Assembly: GCA_934047225.1 (NCBI GenBank)
Contig: OW203986.1
Coordinates: 15,131,221-15,195,220 of the forward strand
From: Ypsolopha sequella
Taxonomy: Eukaryota; Arthropoda; Insecta; Lepidoptera; Ypsolophidae
Length of the DNA stretch: 64,000 nucleotides
Direction of reading: 5' to 3'
Under the pieces are notes generated by a model. That model worked only from the letters and a program-made list of their open reading frames with translations. It searched no databases and had not been told where the DNA came from. The stretch's first letter is position 1; the number at the start of each line of letters is the position of its first letter. Below are positions 33,721 through 44,872 of this stretch, piece after piece. The position numbers and the translations under genes are program-made.

Positions 33721-34000
33721 AAGCACTGCGGTAGTGCAATGTGCTATTGTTACATTATAACACAGTAATTCTGCGCTGTGTTTGGCCAAACTTATAATAA
33801 CACCGTTAGAGAACCAATCACAAGTAATCTGTCTCAATTTCTTAAGCCACGCCTTCTACACGTTCCCGCTTCTGATTGGTCTCAGACATCTTACTAATTC
33901 CTTGGGCTTAGGTACCATGGTGACAAATGTGTTCTATTTCAAATGTTTTGTGAAATTGTTTTAGATGGTCGCAGATAAAGTACTGTGTGCAACTGAACAT
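33721..34000. other. Intergenic, no gene recognised
   Basis: Short frames without a known motif. Confidence 0.4.
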
Positions 34001-34003
34001 AAT

Positions 34004-34100
34004 TAGACATTGGGACACTCGTGCAAATATATTACGAAACGAACGAAAACTCACTTCGTTCGTTTCATAAACAAGCAATCGTGTCCCAATGTCTCAAATT
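34004..34100. repeat. Compact double hairpin
   Basis: Outer arms AGACATTGGGACACTCGT and its approximate complement enclose an inner perfect hairpin, GAAACGAACGAA, with a 7-base loop. The downstream 34,101-34,709 shows no recognised gene. Confidence 0.75.
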
Positions 34101-34709
34101 GTGTTACAGTTGCACAAAATACTTTTTCGTATTCCCTACAAACGCACGCCCACCTCCAAAACTCCGATGTAAACATTTCATTTTGCGAAATCAGCAAAAA
34201 GTGTTATCGATCCATTATACCTATTGATCAGTTACCAAGCCTCTAGTTTGGCTGCATAAATTAATGTCACCTTATAGATAGATAAAATAAACAATCAGAT
34301 AAACCTCGAGCTCACCGAACCATTGCAAACAAAAGAAGATTACAAACTCCCGTTTTCCCGCACAATGATCGCCATCTTTATCGGCTGTTACTTCGACCGC
34401 AGCCTCTCACGGAATATAATTATCGTCAATTTCATCAGCTTCCATCTATTTCTCTCCAGGCGGTTCACGGGACGCTGTTCATTAACGGGCTACAATGGAC
34501 TCGATAACAATTCTAAAAACTCGTCATCAGGAACAAAGGTTTGTCTCTCTGGCAGGGTGATGATTAGTGAGAAAACTCATGGAAGATCTTATTATCTACC
34601 TACGAATGTTTTTTACATTTATCTGAGGCGTAGCATCCAAATTCGCAACTATTAACATCTATACTATGCTATAATAGTTTAGAAAAAGATAATAAAGTAG
34701 ATTCTGGTA

Positions 34710-34862
34710 TCGATTCGGTGTAACACATCTTAAATTATTTGACAGGACTAAACTTAATTTAAGCGTTCTGTACTCGTATTTCCAATAAAGAAAGAAAAAG
34801 AGAGGACGCTTAAAATAAGGTTAGTCCTGTCAAATAAGTTCAGTCGTGTTACGCCGAATCGA
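34710..34862. mobile_element. Hairpin MITE, CGATTCGGCGYAACAC family, copy 3
   Basis: Bounded by TCGATTCGGTG and CGCCGAATCGA, it carries the same palindromic interior as copies 1 and 2. The centre differs by a short A/T-rich change. Confidence 0.85.
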
Positions 34863-35154
34863 CACATCCGAGGGCTTTAATTTTAGTATTAATGCTGTCA
34901 AAACTTAAAATTTGCCAAAGTAATTAACTTCTGTTCTTACCACTTAGGGACTATTTTGCAAAGAAGAAAATTTATTTTTGACAGAACTAAAACTAAAATT
35001 AAAGCCTATAGAATATGCTACAGTATTTATATTACAAGGATATATATATGTGCTAGTTAGTATATTCTAGTTATTGTTGGTATGGCATAAGTCTGAACAT
35101 CAATGCATATAATAAAAGAGGAGAACCCGGTGTGTCTATACTATACATTGAAAA

Positions 35155-35430
35155 AAAGTAATAAAAATAGAAAGGGGTTGACTAAAAAAGAGTAATTGAA
35201 AAAAATCTGCGATTTTTAGATTTCTTTTCTGTCTGTCTGTTTGTTCGTTTGTTCGTGCACATCTTCATAACTACTGAACGGATTTTCATGTTGTTTTCAC
35301 AGGTGGACAAAGCTTAATTTGGATTAGAATATATTCTTTGTATCATTCAAATCGGTTGTTGGTAAAAATATGTCGTCATTCAAAGATTTTTGGAATTTCC
35401 TTCTCTACTGTTAGCAGTCACAAACGATTG
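35155..35430 (+). mobile_element. Helitron-like body fragment
   Basis: A CTGTCTGTCTGTTTGTTCG run precedes ACTACTGAACGGATTTTCAT, a layout common to short lepidopteran Helitrons. The ends are not visible. Confidence 0.45.
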
Positions 35431-35689
35431 TTTAAAAAAAAAAACAAGAAAACTTTGGTTACAATTATGTAGCGTATAAAATTTAAATAGATACATAAAC
35501 AAATCAATGGTGCTGTTCATTATTAGAAAGCCCATAAATAAATATTTAATTATTTCGTTTAAATAGCGTCATCTATTTTGGTAAACAAAAAGTTTTAATG
35601 CGAAATTAGTTGCAGCAATTGTATAACAGATGGTGATACCTTCTTTGATGAAAAGGGGCGAGGTACTATAATAATAATAACTGAAAATT

Positions 35690-37171
35690 CTAAAGTTTGT
35701 ATAATTAATACTATAAAAACCTGTAAAGAAAACGAGCTGTGTCTGTCTGTACATTGATGAGATTCCAAAAAAAGCGGTGTAGGATAGCGATATAAAAAAA
35801 AACGGAATTTTCATCGGTATTTCATGGATCACGCAAAAACTACTGAACGGGTTTTGATGCGGTTACCACTGTACTGTCAGCAGTGAGACATGGATTACAA
35901 AGAAAGAAAAAAGGGAGATGATCACTGTTCAAACTCAAACTCAAACTCAATTTATTGATAAATAAAAGTATTTACACGTCAATAGTAATTTACATTAATA
36001 GTCACACTACATCTTATATTATGTTATGATTATATATATGGTAAAGGTTAGTTTTACAGTAAAAATATTTTACTTAATATTAAAATATTTTTATGAATAA
36101 CATTCGTTAGGTAATTATAGTATTTTGCATTATTTTCTTATTATCTAAGTATTTAATTTTTGGTTTATTTTGTATTTGTTAAAGTGTAATATTCCTTAAT
36201 ACCATAGAACGCTTTTTTAAGTAGCCATGCTCTTAGTTTAGTTAGGAATGTTGTGTTCTCTTTGCAAGATTTGATTTCATTAGGAAGTGCATTGTATATT
36301 TTAGATCCTGCTATATAGACGGACTTGGTGGATTAAGATAAATTATGTTTTGGTATATGGAGTTTATTAGAATGGCGGGTTAGGTAGGATTGGAAAGTTG
36401 CCTTTGTTCGAAATGTATCTGGGTTTTCTCTGACAAACTTTGAAACGTTGTAGATGTATTGTGAAGTGATGGTTAAAATTTTCAGTTTTATAAATAAAGG
36501 TTTAGCGTGTTCGTCCAGGGGTAGATGAGAAAGTATTCTGATAGCCCTTTTTTGCAGTATGAAAGGACGTTCACACTCGGCAGCATCTCCCCAGAGCTCC
36601 AACCCGTAGCACAGCACGGAGTGGAAGAGTGAGAAGTAGCAAGAGTTTGGGAGTTTAGTTTGGGAGTTTAGTTTGGGAGTCTTTAGTTGGGAGTATTGCG
36701 GACAGACGACGAAGCGCAAAACAAGCACCGCTTAGTCTTCCACAGAGTGCTGAGATGTGAGGTTCCCAAGTGAGAGCTGAATCTACTATTATGCCTAGGA
36801 ATTGTGTATGTTTTATCTGCTTCAGAATATCGCCATTTATATTTATTGATAGAGGTCTAGGAGGTGGGCCACCTTGGCTGAAGTAAGTTTTTATAGGTTT
36901 AACACCAAACCATTCACCTTAAACCAGTTCTGTAGGTTAGATATATCTCCATAGATTTCAATTTCTAGGTTGGATGTGCAGTTACTTGTTAAAATATCAC
37001 ATGCGTCATCAGCAAAGATGTATATTGCGTACATGTACATGTTCGATAACTTATTAATCTAATTATCCAACTTAAAAAAACTGCGACACTTTTTATTTCG
37101 GGATTCCCAAGGGATTACACTGTGGAAGCATTATCTTCTTCCACGCGGACGAAGTCGCAGGCAATAGCTAG
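35690..37171 (+). mobile_element. Helitron-like element with an inserted LINE fragment
   Basis: The left part (to about 35,930) has TGTCTGTCTGTACATTG and AACTACTGAACGGGTTTTGA. The right end has the hairpin-like GCGGACGAAGTCGC followed by CTAG at 37,168-37,171 with a T next to it, as in Helitron 3' ends. In between lies an inverted LINE fragment. The exact 5' terminus is uncertain. Confidence 0.5.
35934..37060 (-). pseudogene. Jockey/CR1-like LINE fragment (RT C-terminal part)
   Basis: The minus strand encodes FADDACDIL near the active site, then FLGIIVDSALTWEPHISALC, LELWGDAAECERPFILQKRA and a C-terminal tail ending near 36,333. Stops and frameshifts lie between 36,700 and 36,930. The 3' end is a repeated TTGAGTTTGAGTTTGAGTTT. 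It is related to, but clearly distinct from, the LINE at 3.3-5.4 kb. Confidence 0.8.
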
Positions 37172-37303
37172 TGTTAAATATGAGGTAGGAACTTGAAACA
37201 ATAAATTGGTAGAGCCATTTTCCCTTGAACAAAGGTTCACGTTAAAATATTGAATTTGTTAGGTCAAGTACACACATACTGCCACAACAATAGGTTCCGT
37301 AAA

Positions 37304-37626
37304 TTATTATTAGAGTGCATTACAAACTTGATATCAACCAGAAATAAATTTATGTTTCAGAATGAGCAAGGTGTGAAATGACATAACGCCCTCGTGAGCG
37401 TTTAGTATGTGCATTGCAAGCTCGTATATAAAGTAGCTACAAAAAAGAAATCAGTGTACAGGTACGGTGGAAAAATTCGTCGTTCTAGATACGAACCTCG
37501 CGACAGTCATGTAAGCAGGAGGTCGCAGGTTCAAGTCCTGGACCAAGTAACTTTTTAAAAATATTTGTGCTCTTAAATTTGTTACTGATTGATTTCAAGT
37601 TTGTAATGCACTCTTATAATAATTAG
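37304..37626. mobile_element. tRNA-carrying TIR element, copy 3 (inverted)
   Basis: The ends ATTATTAGAGTGCATTACAA and the complement of GTAATGCACTCTTATAAT bound an element in the opposite orientation to copy 1. A tRNA-like segment with B-box GGTTCAAGTCC lies at about 37,480-37,550. The outer 40 bases beyond the right end resemble those left of copy 1 (CGATGGATTTCGCAA), so the mobile unit may be longer than the TIRs show. Confidence 0.7.
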
Positions 37627-37632
37627 AGTATT

Positions 37633-38177
37633 CAAAGCGATGGATTTCGCAATAAAAACATAATCTAACAATAAACGATATTTTTCTACATAGAAATTCT
37701 CGATATATAAATAAACATATTGTTTATACACTGATAACCAATCGAAGATATAACTTACGCAAAAGAAATTGGGGTTTTCTGTACCTTTATGGAATCCAGT
37801 GGAACGTTCCGGGAAAAAATGTTTTTACGCAGTTCGCTTGAGTAATTAATATGTATAATGGAATGTTTATTATTAACACAGTTTATTAAAGTAGAAAAAA
37901 CTGGGTATTCTTAGGGGCCTCGACAAAAACCAATATTTTATAAAAAAACAAATCGTTTCATTCTGAAGTTATTACAGTTGTTCGGCGAAGAGAACCTTTC
38001 CCACGTGAATTATTCAGGGTTTCCAGTTAACAATAACATTTACAACGTATGGTTGAATTGCGAAATTGTTACAAAAGCTTATTTCGATAGGTAATCCATA
38101 AATGTAAACACATTTAAACGAAATCAGAAATGTAACAATGTGATGTGTTGCCATTTCATACGCTTTTGTGTTGATGT
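37633..38177. other. Intergenic, no gene recognised
   Basis: AT-rich DNA without a recognised element. Confidence 0.4.
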
Positions 38178-38578
38178 TTTATAGTAGTTTATGCTACAAG
38201 GGCGAAAAGGAATAAATTAGGAGGACGATTTAAACGTAACCGAATAATTTATTGTTCTTACGCCCGTGTATCATACTACGTTTTTCAATGCATAGTGTAA
38301 GGAAATAAAACAAATATAAATCAAAGAAAACGTTTAAAGTTACATTGTTACAATTTTGCAAGTTAATGATTGGCTCAAAAGAACTGTATCCAGAGCCGTT
38401 ATACAGTGGAAAAAAGTATAACATTTATGGTACACAGGAAAGGTAGCAGATTAGCCAACTTTTCGTAAAAAATAAAAAAAAAATAATAATAAAGTCCTAG
38501 GGCAAAATAATCGACTTTCTGTTCGGTTTTGATGCATAAAAAGTGAGCCTTTACGAGCAATTGCATTGAAAAAGATTT
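38178..38578 (+). repeat. Dispersed repeat (TAGTTTATGCTAC family), copy 2
   Basis: It has the same blocks as 5,613-5,866. About 190 bases (38,230-38,405) are inserted between GGACGATTTAAA and AAAAAGTATAACATTT compared with copy 1. Confidence 0.75.
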
Positions 38579-38601
38579 AAAAAATTTATTGAATTTAATT
38601 A

Positions 38602-38779
38602 ATAATATACTAAATAACTTTAGTAAATAATATTTCTATCTTTGGTTTCAAAAAACATAAAAAAACTGTACAGCTGTAAGATAACGCCCTCCATCTTACA
38701 GCTGTACAGTTTTTTTTCATGTTTTTTTGAAACCAAAGATAGAACTACTAGAATTTACTAAAGTTATTTAGTATATTAT
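38602..38779. repeat. 178-bp hairpin with ~80-bp arms
   Basis: The arms from ATAATATACTAAATAACTTT to CTGTACAGCTGTAAGAT and back are nearly perfect, with a loop of about 10 bases (AACGCCCTCC). A transcript would form one long stem. The flanking 38,780-39,267 has only an AAT microsatellite. Confidence 0.9.
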
Positions 38780-39267
38780 TTTATCACGCCTATCTTGTAC
38801 CTCCTGACGGGTTGACTGGGAGAAAATGCTTTATCATTAGGTCCACCCATTGTACATGTATAATTTTCAAGAATTAAATAATAATAATAATAATATTTAT
38901 AACCCAAATTTTACACTCTGCCCGAACAAAAAAAAAAATAGAGAGAACTCCAGAAGGTATGTACGAGTATATTTATTAAAATAATGTACCGTATATTTTC
39001 AGTCTTGACAAGCAAATCAAAAGATACTAAACGCAAGTTTCGAAGATACTCTAAAACGGTAGCGACGCATTAAAAGAAAATACAAAATTAATTTATTCAC
39101 AAGCAAAGTGACATTTTAGTCTTACTTGTTTCCTTAAGAACTTTGAGTGCCTTGTTGAAAGCGAATTCGTAAAAAAATATCAAGTACGAGTAAAGATCAT
39201 ATTTAAAGGGTTCGGTCAAAACTTTATGAAATAAGAGATTTAAACCATGTAACAATAAATAATCGTA

Positions 39268-39500
39268 TAATGGGCGTTTTTCCTTATGTCAAATTTTGTG
39301 TTAAAATAAGATTCCTAGATGGCACTGTCGTATTCTTTAGCAACAGAATCAAAGACAAAATTTGCACCGATTTGCACAAACGAAAAACAACTTTGACATT
39401 GATTGCTACGAAACACATCTTATCTATGGTGACATGGACAGCGCCATCTGGAGGAAAGCTAAGAACTAAAAAAAAAAAACAATGAGAAAAACGCTCATTC
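39268..39500 (+). repeat. Dispersed repeat, unoccupied copy of the P-like element's target
   Basis: The repeat contains GTATTCTTTAGCAACAGAAT, TTGCTACGAAACACATCTT and GGTGACATGGACAGCGCCAT. The inverse copy at about 41,480-43,520 is split at GTTTCGTA by a 1.84-kb element. This copy has the octamer once (as TACGAAAC) and so shows the state before insertion. Confidence 0.85.
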
Positions 39501-39665
39501 TAAACCAACAGACCAACAGACAGATCATGGCAGCGTCCGTCTTGGGTTCGTTATTTTTATTTTATTTTATTTAAAGAAGGAGTACAGGTCCTCGCACACT
39601 ATAACGCCTCTGCACCGTACCAGCACTTGACCGCAACACCGTGACGTCGACTAAAAAAGGTGAAC

Positions 39666-39884
39666 TTTAATCAACTGCCCGAATTCATACTGGAGACTCA
39701 GGAACAAGGCCCAATGATCCTTTTTTTCAACATCATAAAAAGAAAAATTTCGTTTCCATACAAACTGATGGACTAGTTTAACTACAGAAGAAAAAAAAAT
39801 TCTAATTTCACCTGAAGGGTCACTAAACATTGTTCCTGATCACTTAGCGAGTCCCCAGTGTGAATTCGGGTGGTTGATTAAATT
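39666..39884. repeat. ~220-bp inverted repeat
   Basis: TTTAATCAACTGCCCGAATT and its near complement (GAATTCGGGTGGTTGATTAA) form the ends, and GAGACTCAGG and AGCGAGTCCCC also pair loosely. A degenerate relative may lie at 3,536-3,650. Confidence 0.65.
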
Positions 39885-39900
39885 TCAACTTGTATGTGAT

Positions 39901-40069
39901 CTGCGGGTCTGCCGCGTAATTCTCATTTTCATCAACATCAACTTGAGATTGAAATTTGACGTGCGTGCGACGACGCCCGCCTAACATGCCATCTCTTTTG
40001 CACGCATTGAATTTCGCATGCATTTGCTTGAAGTTGATACAAATGAGAATTACGCGGTAGAGCCCCTGC
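39901..40069. mobile_element. GGGTCTACCGCGTAATT MITE, copy 3
   Basis: The structure is the same as at 14,098-14,266 and 16,459-16,621. The ends are CTGCGGGTCTGCCGCGTAAT and the complement of ACGCGGTAGAGCCCCTG. It is in the opposite orientation to the first copy. Confidence 0.85.
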
Positions 40070-40365
40070 CCTGCATCCACTAGGCTAATTTTAAATGTTT
40101 ATTAAGATGTATTGTTTAATTATTGTGTGATTAAAATCCTTAAATGTCTTGGCACTACCTTTAACAATTTCCCCATTGCCAAAGATTAGCTGGTAGAAAA
40201 TGCTCGCATTTGTACATTAATTGTTTTTTTGTGCAGCAAGAATTATAATATTGATAATGAGGCAACCCTGCGGCGTCACCGAGAGCGCGTGGGTGGACGT
40301 CGCGTCATCAACGAGACTACGGCTCGACGACGCGACGTCACATCTACCAGCCTGCTACTACAACA

Positions 40366-40830
40366 AAATAGGTACTACCAGAAGGCCAACTCCATCCAAC
40401 GAGCGAAAACAGACGCACACATGAATTCAAATTCAAAATTCAAATTTATTTATTAACAGAACAAAAACAAAGATTGGCGTTCTCTAGTCCCCACAGTAGC
40501 ATTCCCTGGGTGGTGGGGACTAGCTTCCTTTACTCGTCTCTTACATAACTTTGGTGTTCCATGCTGCTAGTTTGCTGAATATACAAAATTAAAAACACAG
40601 ATCTTAGCTACAATAAATTACTCAGTTACCATTAATTACATTGAATTTAAAATTATAATAAATTGATTGATTGATGACGCATAGACGCGTACTTATGATG
40701 ATCTCGGCAGAATTTCGTATTGGCATTCGTCCGACTTCCACCGAGATCGTCGTAAGTAAGCGTCAATTTGTGCGTGCGCCTGTTTTCGCTAGTTATGCGG
40801 AGTGAACCTTCTGTAAGTGGTTATTTTATG
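40366..40830. repeat. Palindromic repeat interrupted by a LINE 3' end
   Basis: The blocks TACTACCAGAAGGCC, CGCACACATG and GCATAGACGCGTAC...ATGCGGAGTG are continuous at 57,325-57,535. Here they are split at the ACACATG/GCATAG junction by about 255 bases (40,423-40,677). The insert, read on the minus strand, ends in AAATAAATTTGAATTTTGAA, as LINE 3' tails do. The insert also has a short hairpin around CTAGTCCCCACCACCCAGGG. Confidence 0.75.
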
Positions 40831-41196
40831 TTTTTGATTAAATTCCAGGGTGGCAAGCGGGCAGTCAGCAAGGAGCAGGTGTTCTGAAGCGTACGACGCG
40901 AAGACAACGCGCGGTCCGCGCGCCGTCAACCCGCCGTCAACCCGCCGCCGTCTTCTAGTACAAAAATTTTACGTACGTTTGAAGCTCATATTTCAATACT
41001 TTACTTTGAAGTGGTTTAATCTGATGCCAATGCATTGTAAGTTTTGAATGGTCTTTGAATTAAATAATATACAAATATTCGGAGTGAAAATTATGATAAG
41101 TTTCTAATTTTGGGTTCCTTATTAGAAAATAATGAAGTAAAATGTGTCAAAAGAATAATTTTGAATTAGAAAATCTTGCCTAAGCTAAGAAACAAA

Positions 41197-41335
41197 CGGT
41201 GTTACTACAAAACATTGTTTAACTTTAGACAGTGTTTAAATCTGTCGTTGTCACCTTTTTTTTCATATTGTAAAAGAGTGACAGCAATAGATTTAAACAC
41301 TGTCTAAAGTTAAACACAGTTTTGTGGTAAGACCG
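41197..41335. mobile_element. 139-bp hairpin MITE
   Basis: The arms CGGTGTTACTACAAAACATT, then TTTAACTTTAGACAGTGTTT, and their complements leave a loop of about 25 bases. No transposase gene is linked. Confidence 0.85.
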
Positions 41336-41527
41336 ATAGTTTTTTGTGAACATAGCTCAATATAAAAATAAATATTCAAAAAAATTATAATTACAAACAT
41401 ATTCTGTTTCTTTATTTTTTAATATCGAATTCCCAATGAGCGGTTTTCTGGTTGTTTTTTTTTCTTAGCTCATACCTTTGCCCCAGATGGCGCTGTCCAT
41501 GTCACCATAGATAAAATGTGTTTCGTA

Positions 41528-43368
41528 CTCAGAATAAGGAATACAAATAGAAGCCTGGCTAAAATAATACGCGGAGAAAGACACCTATCCTTGATTTTCT
41601 TACGACATTCTAGTGCGTTAGAGAGAGATGGATATGTATTAGTTTTTTCTTAATTAGGTAGGTTGTCACTAGTTCGTTGCTTTGCTAGTGATGTAACGAT
41701 GTCGATTTTTGACTACGATAAATAAACCAAATCGAAATGAACCAAGACCAATCTGCTTACCACACATTATATCGTATCAAAGTGTGAAAAAAAAGAGAAT
41801 GCAGGAGGCACCGACCTTTTTGGTGACATCCTCTTGCTTTAGAAGGAGGCCAAGAGAATTAATAGCAAAGTGGTCTCTGTCTACCCCAGTGGGACACATG
41901 ATATATTGTGTAAATAAGGAATTAATAAAAGGATATCTTTCGTTTAGCATAATATTTTTTATTAAGTACAAATTACTATATCGTAGGCAGGTACATAAGT
42001 TAAGTCCAAAATTGTGCTTGTTTCTGGTACAAAAAATGCTGTAGCTTGTATCAGAGATACAACCGTAAACTATTTAAGTGGATACTTTGTAAGTCGCACT
42101 AAGTACGAAAATGTCTTGATCTGCGGAATTTTTTCGTGAAGTCGATCATGGAAGTAACGTACAAGTTCTGAACTGGCCTTTCAGAACGATTTGCGAACAT
42201 AGAAGTATGCACTTTTCTACACCACAGACATCCATAGGTACTGGTTCTGTTGCCTAAAATTGAAAAATTATCGAGTTAATATACTATAGTATAGTACAAG
42301 CACGTACCTACAAACAAGATTGATAATGCAATTATACATAATTATTTAAAGGTTACCCATGTGTCTGTATCTGGTAAATACAACGTCGGTAAAGCATCTG
42401 CTTTTAACCGTCTCCATTTTAAATTTTCGTTTGGTCCAAAAGAATCCGGCGTAAAGTGTTTCGAACAAATAATGACTGCTTTTTTTAATTGCCCAATTTG
42501 GTCTAATTATTCGTCTAAGCCATTCACTTTTTAATTCTTCCCTTTTTGGAAATCTGTAACAAAAAATATAGCGATATTTATTCGGCATTATTTTTCTTTT
42601 AACTCGCACTGCAATTAATCTGCGGTATTATCCTTTATGCACGGCTGCCGCAGGAACCAATGTTCGATAGTTTGCCACACGGACTTTAGTACATCACTAT
42701 GCGAAAAAACATAACCTCTCATAGTCGGCAGAAAATCTATATAAAACAGGCAAATATCGGTGTAGAATTGAACACGAGTATGATTTACAAGAACTACTAT
42801 TATTGTTACTGAGTTTTAGGTATGATCCTGCAACTTATTAACATAAAAACTATTAGAACTCACTAGTGAAATGATATTGCTTCATTGTTGTTTTCTTTTC
42901 TTCCTGTGTGCGATTTACAGCCTTCAATCGCACAAGACATTTTATTACAATGTTAAAAAAACAATCAACACAAACAATAATAAATCACACTTTCACGAAT
43001 TTTGAGAGGAAGAGCACCAAAATATTTAATTTCTCTCGGTGAAGCTGTAAACTTTTGCAAAATGCATTAGACATTTCGATGCCACCAAATTAAGATGTGA
43101 TGCACGCAACGAACGATATTACAACAAAACGATACAATGATGAGACGTATTTAATTTGATGGTATTATAATTTTTAAAATACATCCAAATTACATCCAAC
43201 TGACATTTGCTTGGTTCAATCTAGTGACACACCAGGAAAAAATATAAAGTAAGTGCGGTCCGGTGTTTCATTCACTCGTACACGGGAGTAATTTACGTTA
43301 GATGAGTACAATGGCTAATGCCCAGTTCTTATTTTAGCCAGGTTTCTATTTGTATTCCTTATTCTGAG
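41528..43368 (-). mobile_element. P-superfamily-like DNA transposon with 8-bp target duplication
   Basis: The TIRs begin CTCAGAATAAGGAATACAAA at both ends and stay similar for about 40 bases. The element is flanked by direct repeats GTTTCGTA (41,520-41,527 and 43,369-43,376). The unoccupied paralogous repeat at 39,268-39,500 has this octamer once. Inside, on the minus strand, a THAP domain is encoded. An 8-bp duplication plus a THAP domain points to the P superfamily, although the terminal bases differ from the Drosophila P element. The 1.84-kb length is short for an autonomous copy, so internal loss is likely. Confidence 0.8.
42346..42940 (-). pseudogene. THAP-domain transposase remnant
   Basis: From an ATG at 42,940 the frame reads MSCAIEGCKSHTG and so supplies the first two cysteines of a THAP zinc finger (Cys-x4-Cys here). 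A GTGAGT donor follows at 42,863. The next part (from about 42,557) reads YRFPKREELKSEWLRRI and PNWAIKKSSH. After a one-base frameshift near 42,470 a second frame gives CSKHF and LPTLY, the Cys-x2-His and A/L-P-T elements of the fold. The acceptor as it stands does not restore the frame perfectly. A minus-strand frame at 41,777-41,971 may be further transposase, but it is not recognisable. Confidence 0.75.
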
Positions 43369-43907
43369 GTTTCGTAGCAATAAATGTCAAAGTAGTTTTT
43401 CGTTTGTTTGGAATCGGTGCAAATTTTGTCTTTGATTCTGTTGCTAAAGAATACGACAGTGCTATCTAGGAATCTTATTTAACACTAAATTTGACATAAA
43501 GAAAAACGCTCATTAGTAACAAATGTTTTTGACACAAATTCATAAATAAAATGAGGTTGACAGTCTGTCAAATCCACAATTTTCAGATGTTTAGAACCCT
43601 AAAAGTAGACATTTCAGTAAAGACACCCTCAGTTGCTAAGTAACGGTAGCTATAATTTGCATGCAAGCGATCATCCTTGGAAAATTTCTGAAGACATCAT
43701 TAAAAGTTATTTTATTACAGGGTGCTTGCTGCGTTCAAAAGTAGGGCAGGATGTTTAGTAAAAGATTTTGAATAATGAATAACTTTTGTTAAATAAAAAA
43801 CAGACTATAAAAAGATGTAAAAAATCGGATACCGCCATTTCATGAACAACTTCAGCATCCAATTTAGAAGCTAATTTAACCATAGGCGGCGACTTGTTTA
43901 TATTTAA

Positions 43908-44327
43908 GGCGCTCTTATCCCAGAAGAGTGACTCTGTCTTTTTCTTTACGTGTAAGGAGTAAAGAATATAACCACACTTTTGTACTTTTTCGTTGTTTTT
44001 ATCGGTTTTTAAATTGTTTAAAAATAAGGGATATGTTTATTAAAACCCACTTACGTGGTCGACCTAGAAAATTTAAAGAGCAATATTACCAGATATGTTT
44101 CGTTAATAAAATAGTGGAATTATGGAAATGGCGTGATTTGAAAGGTCTTATTACATGCTGTGTTCGTGAATTATTTCTATCGAGCAAACTTTATCTGATC
44201 GTGTAACACATGCTTGGAAGACCTAGATAAAGGTTCGAACTATATTGCGTATTTTTTTTTTGGAAGTTTGGACGAAATTTAAAGTTCTATTAGACTTTGA
44301 AATTACTGATTTTGGGATAAGAGCGCC
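43908..44327. mobile_element. 420-bp element with TTAA flanks (piggyBac-like MITE?)
   Basis: GGCGCTCTTATCCCA and its complement form the termini, and TTAA lies directly outside each (43,904-43,907 and 44,328-44,331). TTAA duplication is characteristic of the piggyBac superfamily, but the termini do not clearly match known piggyBac ends. A plus-strand frame (43,928-44,206, 92 codons) contains the AT-hook-like RGRPRKF. I cannot say whether it is meaningful. Confidence 0.55.
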
Positions 44328-44343
44328 TTAATATTAATTATCA

Positions 44344-44715
44344 TAAAAGCGGCGGTAGCACGGGTGGTAGAACGCTGGCCTCTTAGGTTCAGGTTCGATC
44401 CCCGGTCGGGCAAGTACCAATAAGTTTTTCAGAATTTGTGTGCATAGTATTTGTTTTAACCACTTACTTAACAGTGAAGAAAAACATCGTAAGGAAACCT
44501 GCATGCCGTAAAAAGCGTGTATTTGTACCTGAAGAACGGCGATAGGGCTAACCACCCACCACGTTGAGACGTAATAATCGTCGGTGAAACGCGCGTGTGC
44601 CGAGGGTGGACTGTGACTTGAATTTTCACAGTTCATGAACACTCTGGGACACCTCTGATGACACCCACTTGGGGATTAATATCGATTCATTTCGGAGGGT
44701 GCCGAATTGTTTGTC
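44344..44715 (+). mobile_element. Nearly complete tRNA-derived SINE
   Basis: A tRNA-like head (GCGGTAGCACGGGTGGTAGA, B-box GGTTCGATCCCC) is followed by GTGAAGAAAAACATCGTAAG and AAACCTGCATGCCGT, then CGTTGAGACGTAATAATCGT and a tail with GGGGATTAATATCGATTCAT. It defines the family to which the copies at 11.9 and 27.1 kb belong. Confidence 0.85.
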
Positions 44716-44794
44716 AGGCGCTACCATTTAAGCGGCCTATTTTTTTCGCCTTGATAATTTCATGGCCTATAAATTGTTCTTATTCACCATGTTT

Positions 44795-44872
44795 TTAGGG
44801 TTCCGTACCCATATTGGATGGTGGTACAAAACCCTTTGTGCCCGAGTCCGACTCGCACTTGGCCAAGTTCTT
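44795..44872. repeat. Short GGGTTCCGTA/CTCGCACTTGGCC element
   Basis: The two conserved ends, TTTTTAGGGTTCCGTACCC and CGAGTCCGACTCGCACTTGG, are only about 40 bases apart, so this is a deletion derivative or a minimal form of the longer elements at 0.7 and 52.7 kb. Confidence 0.75.
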
